A DNA stretch of 64,000 nucleotides from Microbacterium arborescens (lineage in GTDB: Bacteria > Actinomycetota > Actinomycetes > Actinomycetales > Microbacteriaceae), in the NCBI GenBank assembly GCA_003339645.1, contig QNUV01000021.1:868001-932000 (forward strand). The letters run 5' to 3'. The notes under the pieces are model-generated. The model did not search any database. It was given only the letters and a program-made list of their open reading frames with translations, and was not told the origin of the DNA. Below are positions 46,668 to 55,569 of this stretch, piece after piece. The position numbers were made by a program, and so were the translations under genes. Within the stretch, counting starts at the first letter, position 1; every line of letters begins with the position of its first letter.

Positions 46668-48275
46668 TCAGCGACCGATGATGCGACGCACCGTGCGAAC
46701 GGCGGTGCCGAGCTCCGGCGCGCGCAGGAGGGCGAGGAGGATGACGTAGACGACGAGGGTCGCCCCGCCGATGACGGCGCCGCCGACGAGCGCTGCGGCG
46801 ACCGTCTCGATCGTCCACCCCCACACACGTGCCAGGAGCAGCGAGACGGCCCAGCCGACGGCGCAGGCGGGGATGCCGGCGGCGACGAAGCGCAGAACGC
46901 CGCGTACCGCACCGCCCAGGCCGAGCGGGCCGATCTTCCGGCGCAGGAGGATGACCGCGAGCACCAGCTGCACGATGTTGGCGAGCGACTGCCCCAGCGC
47001 GATGCCGACGGCGAGATACTCGACGGGCAGCAGGAGGTAGGCCGCGACGGCGGTCGCGGCGACGAGGATCGCCTGCACCAACGTGAACACGAATGGTGTC
47101 CGCGTGTCCTGGTGGGCGTAGAAGGTGCGCTGCAGCACGAACTGGAACGACAGCGGCAGCAGAGCGACAAGATACGCGGCGAGGACCCAGGCGAACGTCG
47201 CCGCCGTCTGCGGACCGGTCGTGAAGACGCGCGAGATGGGCAGAATCGCTGCCACAATCGCGGCCAGCGCACCGACCATGAAGATCCCGATGGTTCGGGT
47301 GGCGGCGTCCAGATCGGAGCGGAGCGCATCGGGTCGCCCCGTGGCGACATGCGCGCTCAGACGGGTGAAGTAGGGCGTTCCGATCGACAGTACGATCACC
47401 GAGAACGGCAGCATGAACACCAGCCACGCGTAGGACATCGCCGCCACCGAGGCACCGGCGTTGGATGCCGCGCTCACGAGAGTCGACTGGACGAGGCCGG
47501 CGAGCTGGCCGACCAGGACCATCAAGAATGTCCAGCCTGCGAGGCGGCCGATGTGCCGCAGCCCGATACCTCGCCACCGGAAGTCGGGACGGATGTGCAG
47601 GCCAGCGCGGCGCCAGAACAGCAGGAGCACGCCCGCCTGTGCGACGATGCCCGCCGTCGCGGTGCCGGCGATGACGGCCACCATCGTCGGAGTCCAGCCG
47701 ACCACGTCCTCTTGGACGCCGAAGAGCCAGATGAAGACGAGGAAGCCGATGATCGACACGATGTTGTTGACGATCGGCGACCAGGCGAAGGGGCCGAACA
47801 CTCCGCGCGCGTTGAGGATTTCGCCGAGAAGGGCGTAGATGCCGTAGAAGAGCAGCTGCGGCAGGCACCAGTAGGCGAATGCCAGCGTCAGCGCCGAGGC
47901 CTCGGGACTCAGCCGGGAGCCGAACGCCACGACCAGCAGCGGCGCCGCGACGACGGCGATGACCGTCGTGATGAACAAGGCGGTGGTTCCGAGTGTCAGG
48001 AGCTTGGAGACGAAGGCGCTGCCGCCGTCGCGATGCTTCGCCGCCTGGATGATCTGCGGGACGATGACGCCGGCCAGAAGGCCGGACGAGATGATCGCAT
48101 AGATGTTGTTCGGCAGCTGATTGGCGATCGCGAACGCATTGGCTGCCCCGCCGGTGGCGCTGGTGGCAATCACCGGCAGCGCTGCGGCGAGCACGATGTT
48201 GCGCACGAGGCCCGTGACCCGGGAGACGAGTGTTCCCGCGGCGACGACCGCTCCTGCCCGGCCGATTCCGCTCAC
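46668..48275 (-). CDS. murJ: Lipid II flippase MurJ (MviN family)
   Basis: A 535-residue polytopic protein with about 14 membrane helices, moving lipid II outwards for wall synthesis. The N-terminal SGIGRAGAVVAAGTLVSRVTGLVRNIVLAA and QLPNNIYAIISSGLLAGVIVPQI are typical. It lacks the cytoplasmic kinase-like domain that mycobacterial MviN carries. Its start overlaps the DUF6049 stop by four bases. Confidence 0.94.
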   Translation of the reverse strand: MSGIGRAGAVVAAGTLVSRVTGLVRNIVLAAALPVIATSATGGAANAFAIANQLPNNIYAIISSGLLAGVIVPQIIQAAKHRDGGSAFVSKLLTLGTTALFITTVIAVVAAPLLVVAFGSRLSPEASALTLAFAYWCLPQLLFYGIYALLGEILNARGVFGPFAWSPIVNNIVSIIGFLVFIWLFGVQEDVVGWTPTMVAVIAGTATAGIVAQAGVLLLFWRRAGLHIRPDFRWRGIGLRHIGRLAGWTFLMVLVGQLAGLVQSTLVSAASNAGASVAAMSYAWLVFMLPFSVIVLSIGTPYFTRLSAHVATGRPDALRSDLDAATRTIGIFMVGALAAIVAAILPISRVFTTGPQTAATFAWVLAAYLVALLPLSFQFVLQRTFYAHQDTRTPFVFTLVQAILVAATAVAAYLLLPVEYLAVGIALGQSLANIVQLVLAVILLRRKIGPLGLGGAVRGVLRFVAAGIPACAVGWAVSLLLARVWGWTIETVAAALVGGAVIGGATLVVYVILLALLRAPELGTAVRTVRRIIGR

Positions 48276-50398
48276 TCGATGCTCTCCTGCTGTTCGGGGG
48301 TGTCTTGCTGCTGAACAGCGGCCTCATCGCGTCGACGTCGCAACTTCAGAATCGTTCGGATCACGCCGCCCGCGATGAGGACGACGACGATCACGATGAT
48401 CGCTGTGATCCCGACCGACTCCCACTCCGCGCGCACCGTGAGGCCGATGGCCTCGGGTGCGCCGATCGGCACTGCCGAGGTGCTCCGCAGCTGCAGGCTG
48501 AGTGTCGTCTCGCCGCTTCCGACGCGTGCCTCGACCGGCACGTCGACACGCGTGTTCTGCTGCGCGCCCGCTTCGACGACCGTCGCCTTCTGCACGACCA
48601 GGCGGGGGTCCCCGGTCTCGGCGAACAGCACGAGGGAGACCGGCCAGGGCAGGTCGTTGCGGACCGTGACGGGAATCGGGGCGCTCGTGGCGAGGAAGTT
48701 GATGGTGCCGGGGTTCGCGATGCCGACGGCATCCAGCGTGCTCTCGGTGTTCTCCTCGTGCTGCGCGACGGCAGCTGCCCACGCGGTCGGCTCGGTCAGC
48801 CACGCGTCGCCGATCAGCTGCAGGATGGCGGTGCGTTCGCGTGCCGTCAGCTGGGTGGGTTCGACCAGGGCGGTCGCGAAGGTCGCCAGGCGCTCTTCGT
48901 CGGCGAGGAAACGCTGCAGGGCCGCGACGCGGTCGGCATCGGCGGGGATGTCGGCGATGGCGACCTGCCCGGGCGTGGCGGCACGCAGATCCTGCAGCGA
49001 CGTCGGCGCGGCGCCCGCGGCGCCCGTGATCGCGGTGATGGCCGTCCTCACACCGGCGCGCGAGGTCGTCGCGGGACGATCGATCGTCGCGACGAGGGGG
49101 CCCTCGCCGCTCAGGGCGACCTGCGCCGTGGCGGCGGCGAGTTCCGCGCTGCGGACCGGCGCGTCGTCGGAGGCGGCCGCAACGCGTGCGAGCTCGGCGG
49201 AGACCAGGTGGTCGTACACGAGGAGATCCGCGTCGCCCGTGGCGGCGCGGACGCCGCCGTCACCGCCGGAGACGGTGTCGGACGGGACGAGGGTGAGCGC
49301 ATCGGCGTCCGCCCCGGCCTGCGCGTCGATGGCCGCGACGACGTCGGGTCCCGCGGTGCCGCCGGCGGGCCAGAAGATGTCGCGGACGGTGTTCGTCGCC
49401 GTGCCCACGGCCAGCAGCTGCCGCAGATCGGGTACGCCCTCGGCAGTGGTGGAACCGGCGGCGCTGAAGTTCGCCGGATCGGCGTACGGGGCGAGGGTCG
49501 TGGGCTCGAGCGGCGCCGTCAGACCGGCGTGCACCTGCGTCGCGAGGTCGGCGTCGCCGAACTGCAGGGCGAAGCGCTCATTGGGCAGAGCCATGAGGCT
49601 CGCGAGCCAGCCCGTGGCGGTGGCCGGTGCGCTCGAGCCCAGGACGCGGATCGAGGCGACGATCGCGGGGTCGACCGCGAGCACCGCCGGGGTGCCCGTG
49701 ACAGCGTTGAGCGCCGCGCTGAGGGCTCCGTTCTCGGCCGTGAGCTCCGTCGCCGTGAGCAGTCCCGAGGTGCGGGCTCCCGCGGTGATCGGGACGATGA
49801 CGGTGGTCGAGCGCGGCGGGGCGTCGGTACGGGGCACCGTGATGACCGTCCGCGATGAACCACCCGGACCGGACACGGCGACCGGGTAGACCCCGGGGGC
49901 GAGGCCGACGAGGTCCTTCTCCGTCGCGGAGATCGACACGTTCGTGGCGCGTTCGTCACCTGCCGCGAGCTCGGCGACATCGGCGCGCGCGACCTCCTCG
50001 AAGACCGGAAGCGCCTCTTCCGCGTCGTCGCCGAGGCGGAGCCAGTCGACGACCGCCTGCTGCGACGCCAGGGCTGACCGTGACAGCGAGACCGAGACGG
50101 TGCCGGCGGGAAGGGGGCGCGGCGACCCGTTCCGCTGATCCACCGAGATGAGCGCGTCGGTGCCGGTCGCGACGGTTCCGCCGTTGGCCGGCGCGGCGAT
50201 GAGCGAGGCGATCCCCGGGGTCCCCGGCGTCGGGCTGACGTCCGGCGTCGAGCTGGAGCTCGGCGACGTCCCGGCGAGAGCGGACGCGGGAGACGCCAGC
50301 GGTGCCACGACGATTGCTGCGGCCGCGAGCCAGCTCAGCACGCGGGCACCGCGACGGCCGCGACGGGCGCGGGCGGTGGCAGGGGAAATGTCGGTCAT
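48272..50398 (-). CDS. DUF6049-family secreted/membrane protein
   Basis: A 708-residue envelope protein: Arg-rich N-terminus, a signal peptide or helix (about 22-42), a Ser/Thr/Pro segment, a large extracytoplasmic region, and a C-terminal membrane helix (about 660-682) followed by an RRRRDE-rich tail. It corresponds by position to Rv3909 of M. tuberculosis, next to murJ. Function is unknown; a role with the flippase is suggested by the overlapping genes. Confidence 0.85.
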   Translation of the reverse strand: MTDISPATARARRGRRGARVLSWLAAAAIVVAPLASPASALAGTSPSSSSTPDVSPTPGTPGIASLIAAPANGGTVATGTDALISVDQRNGSPRPLPAGTVSVSLSRSALASQQAVVDWLRLGDDAEEALPVFEEVARADVAELAAGDERATNVSISATEKDLVGLAPGVYPVAVSGPGGSSRTVITVPRTDAPPRSTTVIVPITAGARTSGLLTATELTAENGALSAALNAVTGTPAVLAVDPAIVASIRVLGSSAPATATGWLASLMALPNERFALQFGDADLATQVHAGLTAPLEPTTLAPYADPANFSAAGSTTAEGVPDLRQLLAVGTATNTVRDIFWPAGGTAGPDVVAAIDAQAGADADALTLVPSDTVSGGDGGVRAATGDADLLVYDHLVSAELARVAAASDDAPVRSAELAAATAQVALSGEGPLVATIDRPATTSRAGVRTAITAITGAAGAAPTSLQDLRAATPGQVAIADIPADADRVAALQRFLADEERLATFATALVEPTQLTARERTAILQLIGDAWLTEPTAWAAAVAQHEENTESTLDAVGIANPGTINFLATSAPIPVTVRNDLPWPVSLVLFAETGDPRLVVQKATVVEAGAQQNTRVDVPVEARVGSGETTLSLQLRSTSAVPIGAPEAIGLTVRAEWESVGITAIIVIVVVLIAGGVIRTILKLRRRRDEAAVQQQDTPEQQESIE

Positions 50399-50526
50399 GG
50401 CGGTTCTCGACCCGCTGCGATACCCGACCGCAGGGTCGCACAGAGTCTAGGGCGGGCCCGCTGTGCGTCATCCGAGGCGGGCCGGGCCATGCGGCTATTC
50501 GGTGGCCCGCACGGTTGAATGGGGGA

Positions 50527-52044
50527 GTGACCCTGCATCCCGACGCCGGCCGCTGCGCGGCGCTCCGTACCGATCTGGATGCCGCGGGCTACCGCGCCGA
50601 CGCCGTGCGTGCGCTCTGGGGCGGGATGGTCGACACCGCGGTGGGTCACGGCCTCATCGAACCCGCGCGGCGCGTGCTGGCCGGACGCACCGACGCGCTG
50701 GCCGTGCTGGCGGGCCTGCTGTTCCTGGGAGGGCCGGCTCCCCGCGCCTCGGTGGACGCCGCGCTTCCCTCGCTCGGCGCTGCGGGCCTCACGGAGCTGG
50801 GGCTGGCCCACCTCGACGGCGACCTCGTCGTGCCCGACGCCCTCGTGCGACCGCAGGACATCTCGGATGCCGCAGGCGAGGGCCACTGGTGGATCGCGAG
50901 CGACCTCGACGAGGCCGCGGTGGGCGGACCACTGCCCACGGGGCATGTCCTGGGCGTCGGCGGCGCGTCGCTGACGCTCGCGGGGCTGCAGTTGACGTCG
51001 CAGGTGGGACGCGTTCTCGACATCGGCACGGGATGCGGCATCCAGGCTCTCCGTGCGCGGCGCGCGGGGGACCGCGTCGTGGCGACGGACGTCTCGGAAC
51101 GCGCCCTCGCTTTCACGCGCCTGAATGCCCTTCTCAACGGCGTCGATGGAATCGAGACACGGTTCGGCAGCCTGTTCGAGCCGGTCGCCGGCGAGCAGTT
51201 CGAGCGGGTCGTGTCCAACCCGCCGTTCGTGATCACTCCCCGGGTCCAGGGCGTACCGGCATACGAATACCGCGACGGTGGCATGTCGGGCGACGACCTC
51301 GTCGCCGCCTTCGTGCGCGAGGTCGGCTCGGTGCTGGCTCCGGGAGGCGTCGCCCAGCTGCTCGGCAACTGGGAGTACCGCGCCGGCGAGGACGGGCTGG
51401 ACCGGGTGCGCTCGTGGGTATCGGAGTCGTCCGTCGCCCTCGATGCGTGGGTCGTGGAGCGCGAGCAGCTCGATCCGCTCGCCTACGCCGAGCTGTGGGT
51501 CCGCGACGGCGGCACCGCGCCCGGCTCGCCCGCCTACGCGCCGCTCGTGCAGGCGTGGCTCGACGACTTCGCCGCTCGCGGGGTCACCGCCGTCGGATTC
51601 GGCTACATCACGCTCCACCGCCCGGCCGTCATCCCGACGCTCGCCCGCTACGAACGCATCGTCGGAAGCATTCCCGGCGCCCTCGGCCCCCACATCGGCG
51701 AGTCGCTCGACGCCTGGCAGCGGCTCTCGAGCATGACCGACGCCGACCTGGATGCCGCGGTGCTGCGGGTCGCCCCCGATGTGACCGAGGCGCGCCATCA
51801 CACTCCGGGCGTGGAGGACCCCCAGGTCATCGAGCTGCGTCAGGGCGCGGGATTCGGGCGCGTGCTCGATGTCGATCCGGCCCTCGCCGCGCTCGTCGGG
51901 GCCAGTGACGGCGACCTGCCCGTCGGCGTGCTCGTCGCCGCGATCGCCGACCTGCTCGAGGTGGATGCGGCAGCGCTCCGCGCCGACCTGCTGCCGCGCG
52001 TGCGCGAGCTGTTGTTCACGGGCTTCCTGCACTTCGCCGGCTGA
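50527..52044 (+). CDS. Class I SAM-dependent methyltransferase (NPPF type)
   Basis: A 505-residue protein. The N-terminal 130 residues form a helical domain, then the SAM motif LDIGTGCGIQALRARRAG and the catalytic NPPF of VSNPPFVIT. NPPF/Y marks methylation of planar nitrogens such as in adenine, guanine or glutamine (HemK/RsmC-like). A further 200-residue C-terminal domain is of unknown role. GTG 50527 lies right after GGGGGA. In many actinobacteria this gene diverges from the DUF6049 gene, as here. Confidence 0.85.
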   Translation: MTLHPDAGRCAALRTDLDAAGYRADAVRALWGGMVDTAVGHGLIEPARRVLAGRTDALAVLAGLLFLGGPAPRASVDAALPSLGAAGLTELGLAHLDGDLVVPDALVRPQDISDAAGEGHWWIASDLDEAAVGGPLPTGHVLGVGGASLTLAGLQLTSQVGRVLDIGTGCGIQALRARRAGDRVVATDVSERALAFTRLNALLNGVDGIETRFGSLFEPVAGEQFERVVSNPPFVITPRVQGVPAYEYRDGGMSGDDLVAAFVREVGSVLAPGGVAQLLGNWEYRAGEDGLDRVRSWVSESSVALDAWVVEREQLDPLAYAELWVRDGGTAPGSPAYAPLVQAWLDDFAARGVTAVGFGYITLHRPAVIPTLARYERIVGSIPGALGPHIGESLDAWQRLSSMTDADLDAAVLRVAPDVTEARHHTPGVEDPQVIELRQGAGFGRVLDVDPALAALVGASDGDLPVGVLVAAIADLLEVDAAALRADLLPRVRELLFTGFLHFAG

Positions 52045-52076
52045 TCCCGGGCTGGGGGAGGGGCGGACGAGCCCGG

Positions 52077-52082
52077 TAGGCT
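52077..52082 (+). promoter_or_regulatory. Leaderless -10 element of pcnA
   Basis: TAGGCT ends seven bases before the pcnA ATG at 52090; no ribosome binding site stands in between. Confidence 0.55.
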
Positions 52083-52089
52083 CGGACGC

Positions 52090-53523
52090 ATGCTGAACAT
52101 GGCCGAGGGTGTCGCGCGCCTGGGCGCCCTGGCAGCATCTCCGGTCGTCTCGACACTCGCCGGCGCTTTCGAGCGTGCGGGCTTCGAGCTGGCGATCGTC
52201 GGCGGTCCCGTACGAGATGCGTTGCTGGGGCGCGCGACCAACGACCTCGACTTCACGACGAACGCCCGACCCGACGACATCCTGCGCATCGTCGAGCCCC
52301 TGGCGACCGCGACGTGGGACATCGGCCGCGCCTTCGGCACGATCGGTGCGAAGGTGCGCGGCGAGCAGATCGAGATCACGACCTACCGAGCGGACAGCTA
52401 CGACGGCGTGACCCGAAAGCCGACCGTCGAGTTCGGTGACACGCTCGAGCAGGATCTCGCGCGCCGGGATTTCACCGTCAACGCCATGGCGCTGCGTGTT
52501 CCGGGACCCTCGCTCGTCGACCCGACGGGCGGGGTCGAGGATCTCGTCGCGACGACGCTGCGGACGCCGAGCGATCCCGCCGTGAGCTTCGGCGACGACC
52601 CGCTGCGGATGCTGCGTGCCGCCCGCTTCGCTTCTCAGCTCGGCTTCTCGCTCGATCCCGCCACAGAGCAGGCGATGACCGAGCTGCGTGAGACGCTCTC
52701 GATCGTGAGCCCCGAGCGGGTGCAGGGCGAGCTGGTGAAGCTGCTGCGCACCGACGACCCCGCACGCGGCATCCGGCTGCTCGTCGACACCGGCCTCATG
52801 CAGCTCGTGCTGCCCGAGGTGCCGGCGCTGCGCCTCGAGATCGACGAGCACCATCACCACAAGGACGTCTACGAGCACTCGCTGACGGTGCTACGCCAGG
52901 CGATCGAGCTCGAGCACGAGCGTAACCCCGGCGCGGAGCCCGACGTGGTGCTGCGCCTCGCGGCGCTCCTCCACGACATCGGCAAGCCCGCGACGCGCAA
53001 GCTCGAGCCCGGCGGGGGAGTGAGCTTCCACCACCACGACATCAAGGGGTCCCGGATGGCGCGCAAGCGCCTGCAGGCCCTGCGCTTCGACTCCGACACG
53101 ATCTCGTCGGTGAGTCGCCTCGTCGAACTGCACCTGCGGTTCTTCGGTTACTCGGAAGGCGCCTGGACGGATTCGGCCGTCAGGCGCTACGTCCGCGACG
53201 CGGGTGACGAACTCGAGCGACTGCACATCCTCACGCGCGCCGACGTCACGACGCGGAACAAGCGCAAGGCCGCTCGCCTGAAGTCGGCGTACGACGACAT
53301 CGAGCGACGCATCGACGAGCTAGCGGCCGCGGAAGAGCTCGGCGCCATGCGCCCGGAGCTCGACGGCAACCGCATCCAGGCGATCCTCGGCATCGGCCCC
53401 GGCCGCGAGGTGGGCGAGGCGTACCGGTTCCTGCTCGACATCCGGCTCGACGAGGGCATGATCGGTGAGGATGCCGCGGAGCGTCGCCTGCGGGAGTGGT
53501 GGAGAGTGCGCTCCGACGCGTGA
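52090..53523 (+). CDS. pcnA: CCA tRNA nucleotidyltransferase with HD domain
   Basis: A 477-residue enzyme adding or repairing the tRNA 3' CCA; the tRNA genes in this window lack an encoded CCA and need it. The polymerase head GGPVRDALLG with DLD (Asp52 and Asp54) binds metal, and the C-terminal HD domain has LLHDIGKP. It is named pcnA by analogy with M. tuberculosis Rv3907c, the syntenic gene; it need not be a poly(A) polymerase. Confidence 0.94.
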   Translation: MLNMAEGVARLGALAASPVVSTLAGAFERAGFELAIVGGPVRDALLGRATNDLDFTTNARPDDILRIVEPLATATWDIGRAFGTIGAKVRGEQIEITTYRADSYDGVTRKPTVEFGDTLEQDLARRDFTVNAMALRVPGPSLVDPTGGVEDLVATTLRTPSDPAVSFGDDPLRMLRAARFASQLGFSLDPATEQAMTELRETLSIVSPERVQGELVKLLRTDDPARGIRLLVDTGLMQLVLPEVPALRLEIDEHHHHKDVYEHSLTVLRQAIELEHERNPGAEPDVVLRLAALLHDIGKPATRKLEPGGGVSFHHHDIKGSRMARKRLQALRFDSDTISSVSRLVELHLRFFGYSEGAWTDSAVRRYVRDAGDELERLHILTRADVTTRNKRKAARLKSAYDDIERRIDELAAAEELGAMRPELDGNRIQAILGIGPGREVGEAYRFLLDIRLDEGMIGEDAAERRLREWWRVRSDA

Positions 53524-53561
53524 CGAGTCGACGAGCCCTACCGCGACGAGCCCGTCCGGCT

Positions 53562-53567
53562 TAGGCT
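53562..53567 (+). promoter_or_regulatory. -10 element of the GAF regulator gene
   Basis: TAGGCT 35 bases upstream of GTG 53602, giving a short leader of about 28 bases that contains CGGAG before the start. Here a leadered transcript is expected. Confidence 0.45.
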
Positions 53568-53601
53568 GAGGGCGCTCCTTCACCGCCGATCGGAGTCGCC
53601 C

Positions 53602-54930
53602 GTGTCCTCGTCGTGGTCCGCGCAGTGGGATGTCGCACCCGAGTCGTCCCGTCTGCTGATCGAGCGCGCGCACGACGAGCTGTTGGCCGGAACCGATGCC
53701 GAGCGCCGTCTGCAGGACGTGCGGTCGCTCGTCCGCGATTCGTGGCGCCGGTCGATGGCGAACCTCGTCGGTGCCGAGGCGCTGCCCCCGCTCGAGTTCG
53801 ACGAGCGCGCCCTCGCCGCCTACCGCAGCGCCCACCCGCTCGCCGGTGTCATGGACATGGTCCGTGCGCTGCTCGTCCCGAGCCCAGACTCCGGGGTCGT
53901 CGTCGCCGTCGGGGATGCCGCCGGCCGGCTGCTCTGGGTCGAGGGCGACACGAGCGTCCGAACCCTGACGGGCGACATGGGCTTCGTCGCGGGGGCCAAC
54001 TGGTCGGAGTCCGCCGTGGGCACCTCGGCACCGGGGACGGCCCTGCAGCTCGACCGATCGGTGCAGATCCGGGGCGCCGAGCACTTCAACCGTCTCGTGC
54101 AGCCCTGGTCCTGCACGGCCGCTCCCGTGCACGACCCGGAGACCCGCCGACTGCTTGGGGTCATCGACGTGACCGGCCGTGCAGAGGCCGCGAGTCCGCA
54201 GGCGCGGCTGCTCGTCGACGCGACGGCACGTGCGATCGAGAGCGAGGTTCTCGTCGCCCGGCTGCGCTCTCGGACAGAGCGTCCGCGCGGCTTCACGCGA
54301 TCCCGGAGTCGCGTGGGCTCGGTGCCGACGGCGTCGACTCTCCGCGTTCTCGGCAGGGACCGTGCGCTCCTCGAGATCGCCGGCGTCGGCGGTGAGCGGG
54401 TCGTCGAGGTGTCGGCCCGGCACGCCGACATCCTGCTGATGCTTGCGACGCACCGGCAGGGCCTGTCGGCGGAGCGGCTCGCGGAGCTCGTCTACGGTCC
54501 CGACGCCACCGACACCCTCCGCCCGGAGCTGGTGCGGCTGCGGCGGGTGCTCGAACGAGCCGCGCCGCATCTCGTACCGCTGTCGCGGCCCTACCGTCTG
54601 CCCGCTGACCTCGAGACCGATGCGCAGCAGGTGGCGTCGCTGCTCGACCGTGGTGCGCACCGCGTCGCGCTCGCGGCGTATCCGGGCCCCGTCCTGCCCG
54701 ACTCGTGCGCTCCCGGAACCGAGGAGGTGCGCAACCGCCTCCGGGCGTCGCTCCGCGAAGCGCTGATGGCCGAAGCATCGGTGGACGTCCTCCTGGCATA
54801 CCTCGAGACGGACGAGGCCACCGACGACGCGGAGATTCTCCAGCTATGCCTGCGACTGCTGCCGGCGCGGTCGCCGAAGCGGGCGGGCATCGTCGCACGC
54901 CTGACCGCGCTCGGCAACCCCGACGAGTGA
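53602..54930 (+). CDS. GAF-domain transcriptional regulator (AcoR-like N-terminus)
   Basis: A 442-residue protein. Residues 20-210 match the GAF-type sensor of AcoR-like activators (SWRRSMA, GTSAPGTALQLDRSVQI, AEHFNRLVQPWSCTAAPVHDP). The sigma-54 AAA+ domain is absent; instead a C-terminal winged-helix-like region (about 265-340) and a helical tail are present. In actinobacteria such regulators often control exaC-type aldehyde dehydrogenases; the one in this window is about 8 kb away at 62870. DNA binding is inferred. Confidence 0.75.
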   Translation: MSSSWSAQWDVAPESSRLLIERAHDELLAGTDAERRLQDVRSLVRDSWRRSMANLVGAEALPPLEFDERALAAYRSAHPLAGVMDMVRALLVPSPDSGVVVAVGDAAGRLLWVEGDTSVRTLTGDMGFVAGANWSESAVGTSAPGTALQLDRSVQIRGAEHFNRLVQPWSCTAAPVHDPETRRLLGVIDVTGRAEAASPQARLLVDATARAIESEVLVARLRSRTERPRGFTRSRSRVGSVPTASTLRVLGRDRALLEIAGVGGERVVEVSARHADILLMLATHRQGLSAERLAELVYGPDATDTLRPELVRLRRVLERAAPHLVPLSRPYRLPADLETDAQQVASLLDRGAHRVALAAYPGPVLPDSCAPGTEEVRNRLRASLREALMAEASVDVLLAYLETDEATDDAEILQLCLRLLPARSPKRAGIVARLTALGNPDE

Positions 54931-54972
54931 CCGTTCCGTCGCCGCCGAGCCGCTGACAGGATGGCGACGCAA

Positions 54973-54988
54973 TGTTGCACGTGAAACA
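54973..54988. promoter_or_regulatory. Isolated parS-like site
   Basis: TGTTGCACGTGAAACA differs from the parS consensus at one base. It lies 12 kb right of the main cluster, just upstream of the DUF1089 gene. A single site at this distance would extend the ParB-loading zone. Confidence 0.7.
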
Positions 54989-55004
54989 TCGGGAGGAGGC
55001 ACGC

Positions 55005-55541
55005 GTGAGGACGACACGGATCTCATGGACCGGCATCGGGTCCGTCGAGACGATCGAGCGATGCACCACGGAATATTCCGATGACGGCATCCGCATCGTC
55101 GGAGAGGTCGACGGCGGCGACGAGCCGTGTCGGTATGCCGTCAGTCTCGCGCCCGACGGCACCCTCCGCCACGCGACGATCGCATCGGGCGACCGCACGA
55201 CGCAGATCGAGCATGTCGACGGCGCTTGGACGGTCGACGGTGAGGAGCGACCCGACCTCGCCGGCGCGACCGACGTCGACATCACCGCGACCCCCGCCAC
55301 CAATGCGCTCCCGATCCGGCGCCTCGGACTCGCCGTCGGGAGCCGCGCCGACATCGAGGTGGCCTGGGTGCAGGTTCCGTCGCTCGAGGTGCGGCTCGGG
55401 CGGCAGCGCTACACCCGCGTCGGCCCGCGCGCATACTGCTTCGAGTCTCGCGACCGCGAGTTCCGACGCACGCTCACTGTCGACGCGGACGGATTCGTGC
55501 TCAGCTACCCCGGCCTGTTCGAGCGGGTGACGGGTTCGTGA
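55005..55541 (+). CDS. DUF1089 / putative glycolipid-binding family protein
   Basis: A 178-residue beta-rich protein resembling PF06475 (putative glycolipid-binding): ISWTGIGSVETIE, ATDVDITATPATNALPIRRL and CFESRDREFRRTLTVDADGFVLSYPGLF. No signal peptide. GTG 55005 has GGGAGGAGG upstream; the earlier ATG 54972 lies inside the parS-like site and is less likely. It precedes malQ by 28 bases. The function is not established. Confidence 0.78.
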   Translation: MRTTRISWTGIGSVETIERCTTEYSDDGIRIVGEVDGGDEPCRYAVSLAPDGTLRHATIASGDRTTQIEHVDGAWTVDGEERPDLAGATDVDITATPATNALPIRRLGLAVGSRADIEVAWVQVPSLEVRLGRQRYTRVGPRAYCFESRDREFRRTLTVDADGFVLSYPGLFERVTGS

Positions 55542-55569
55542 GAGCCGCACAGAGCGAGGAGACGAGGAC

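Noticed and set aside
45550-48327. One open frame of 925 codons spanning trxB and the murJ region
   Set aside because: Only the last 337 codons read as a protein (TrxB). The rest is Arg/Pro-rich antisense-type sequence sharing DNA with murJ, whose own frame gives a clear MurJ protein.
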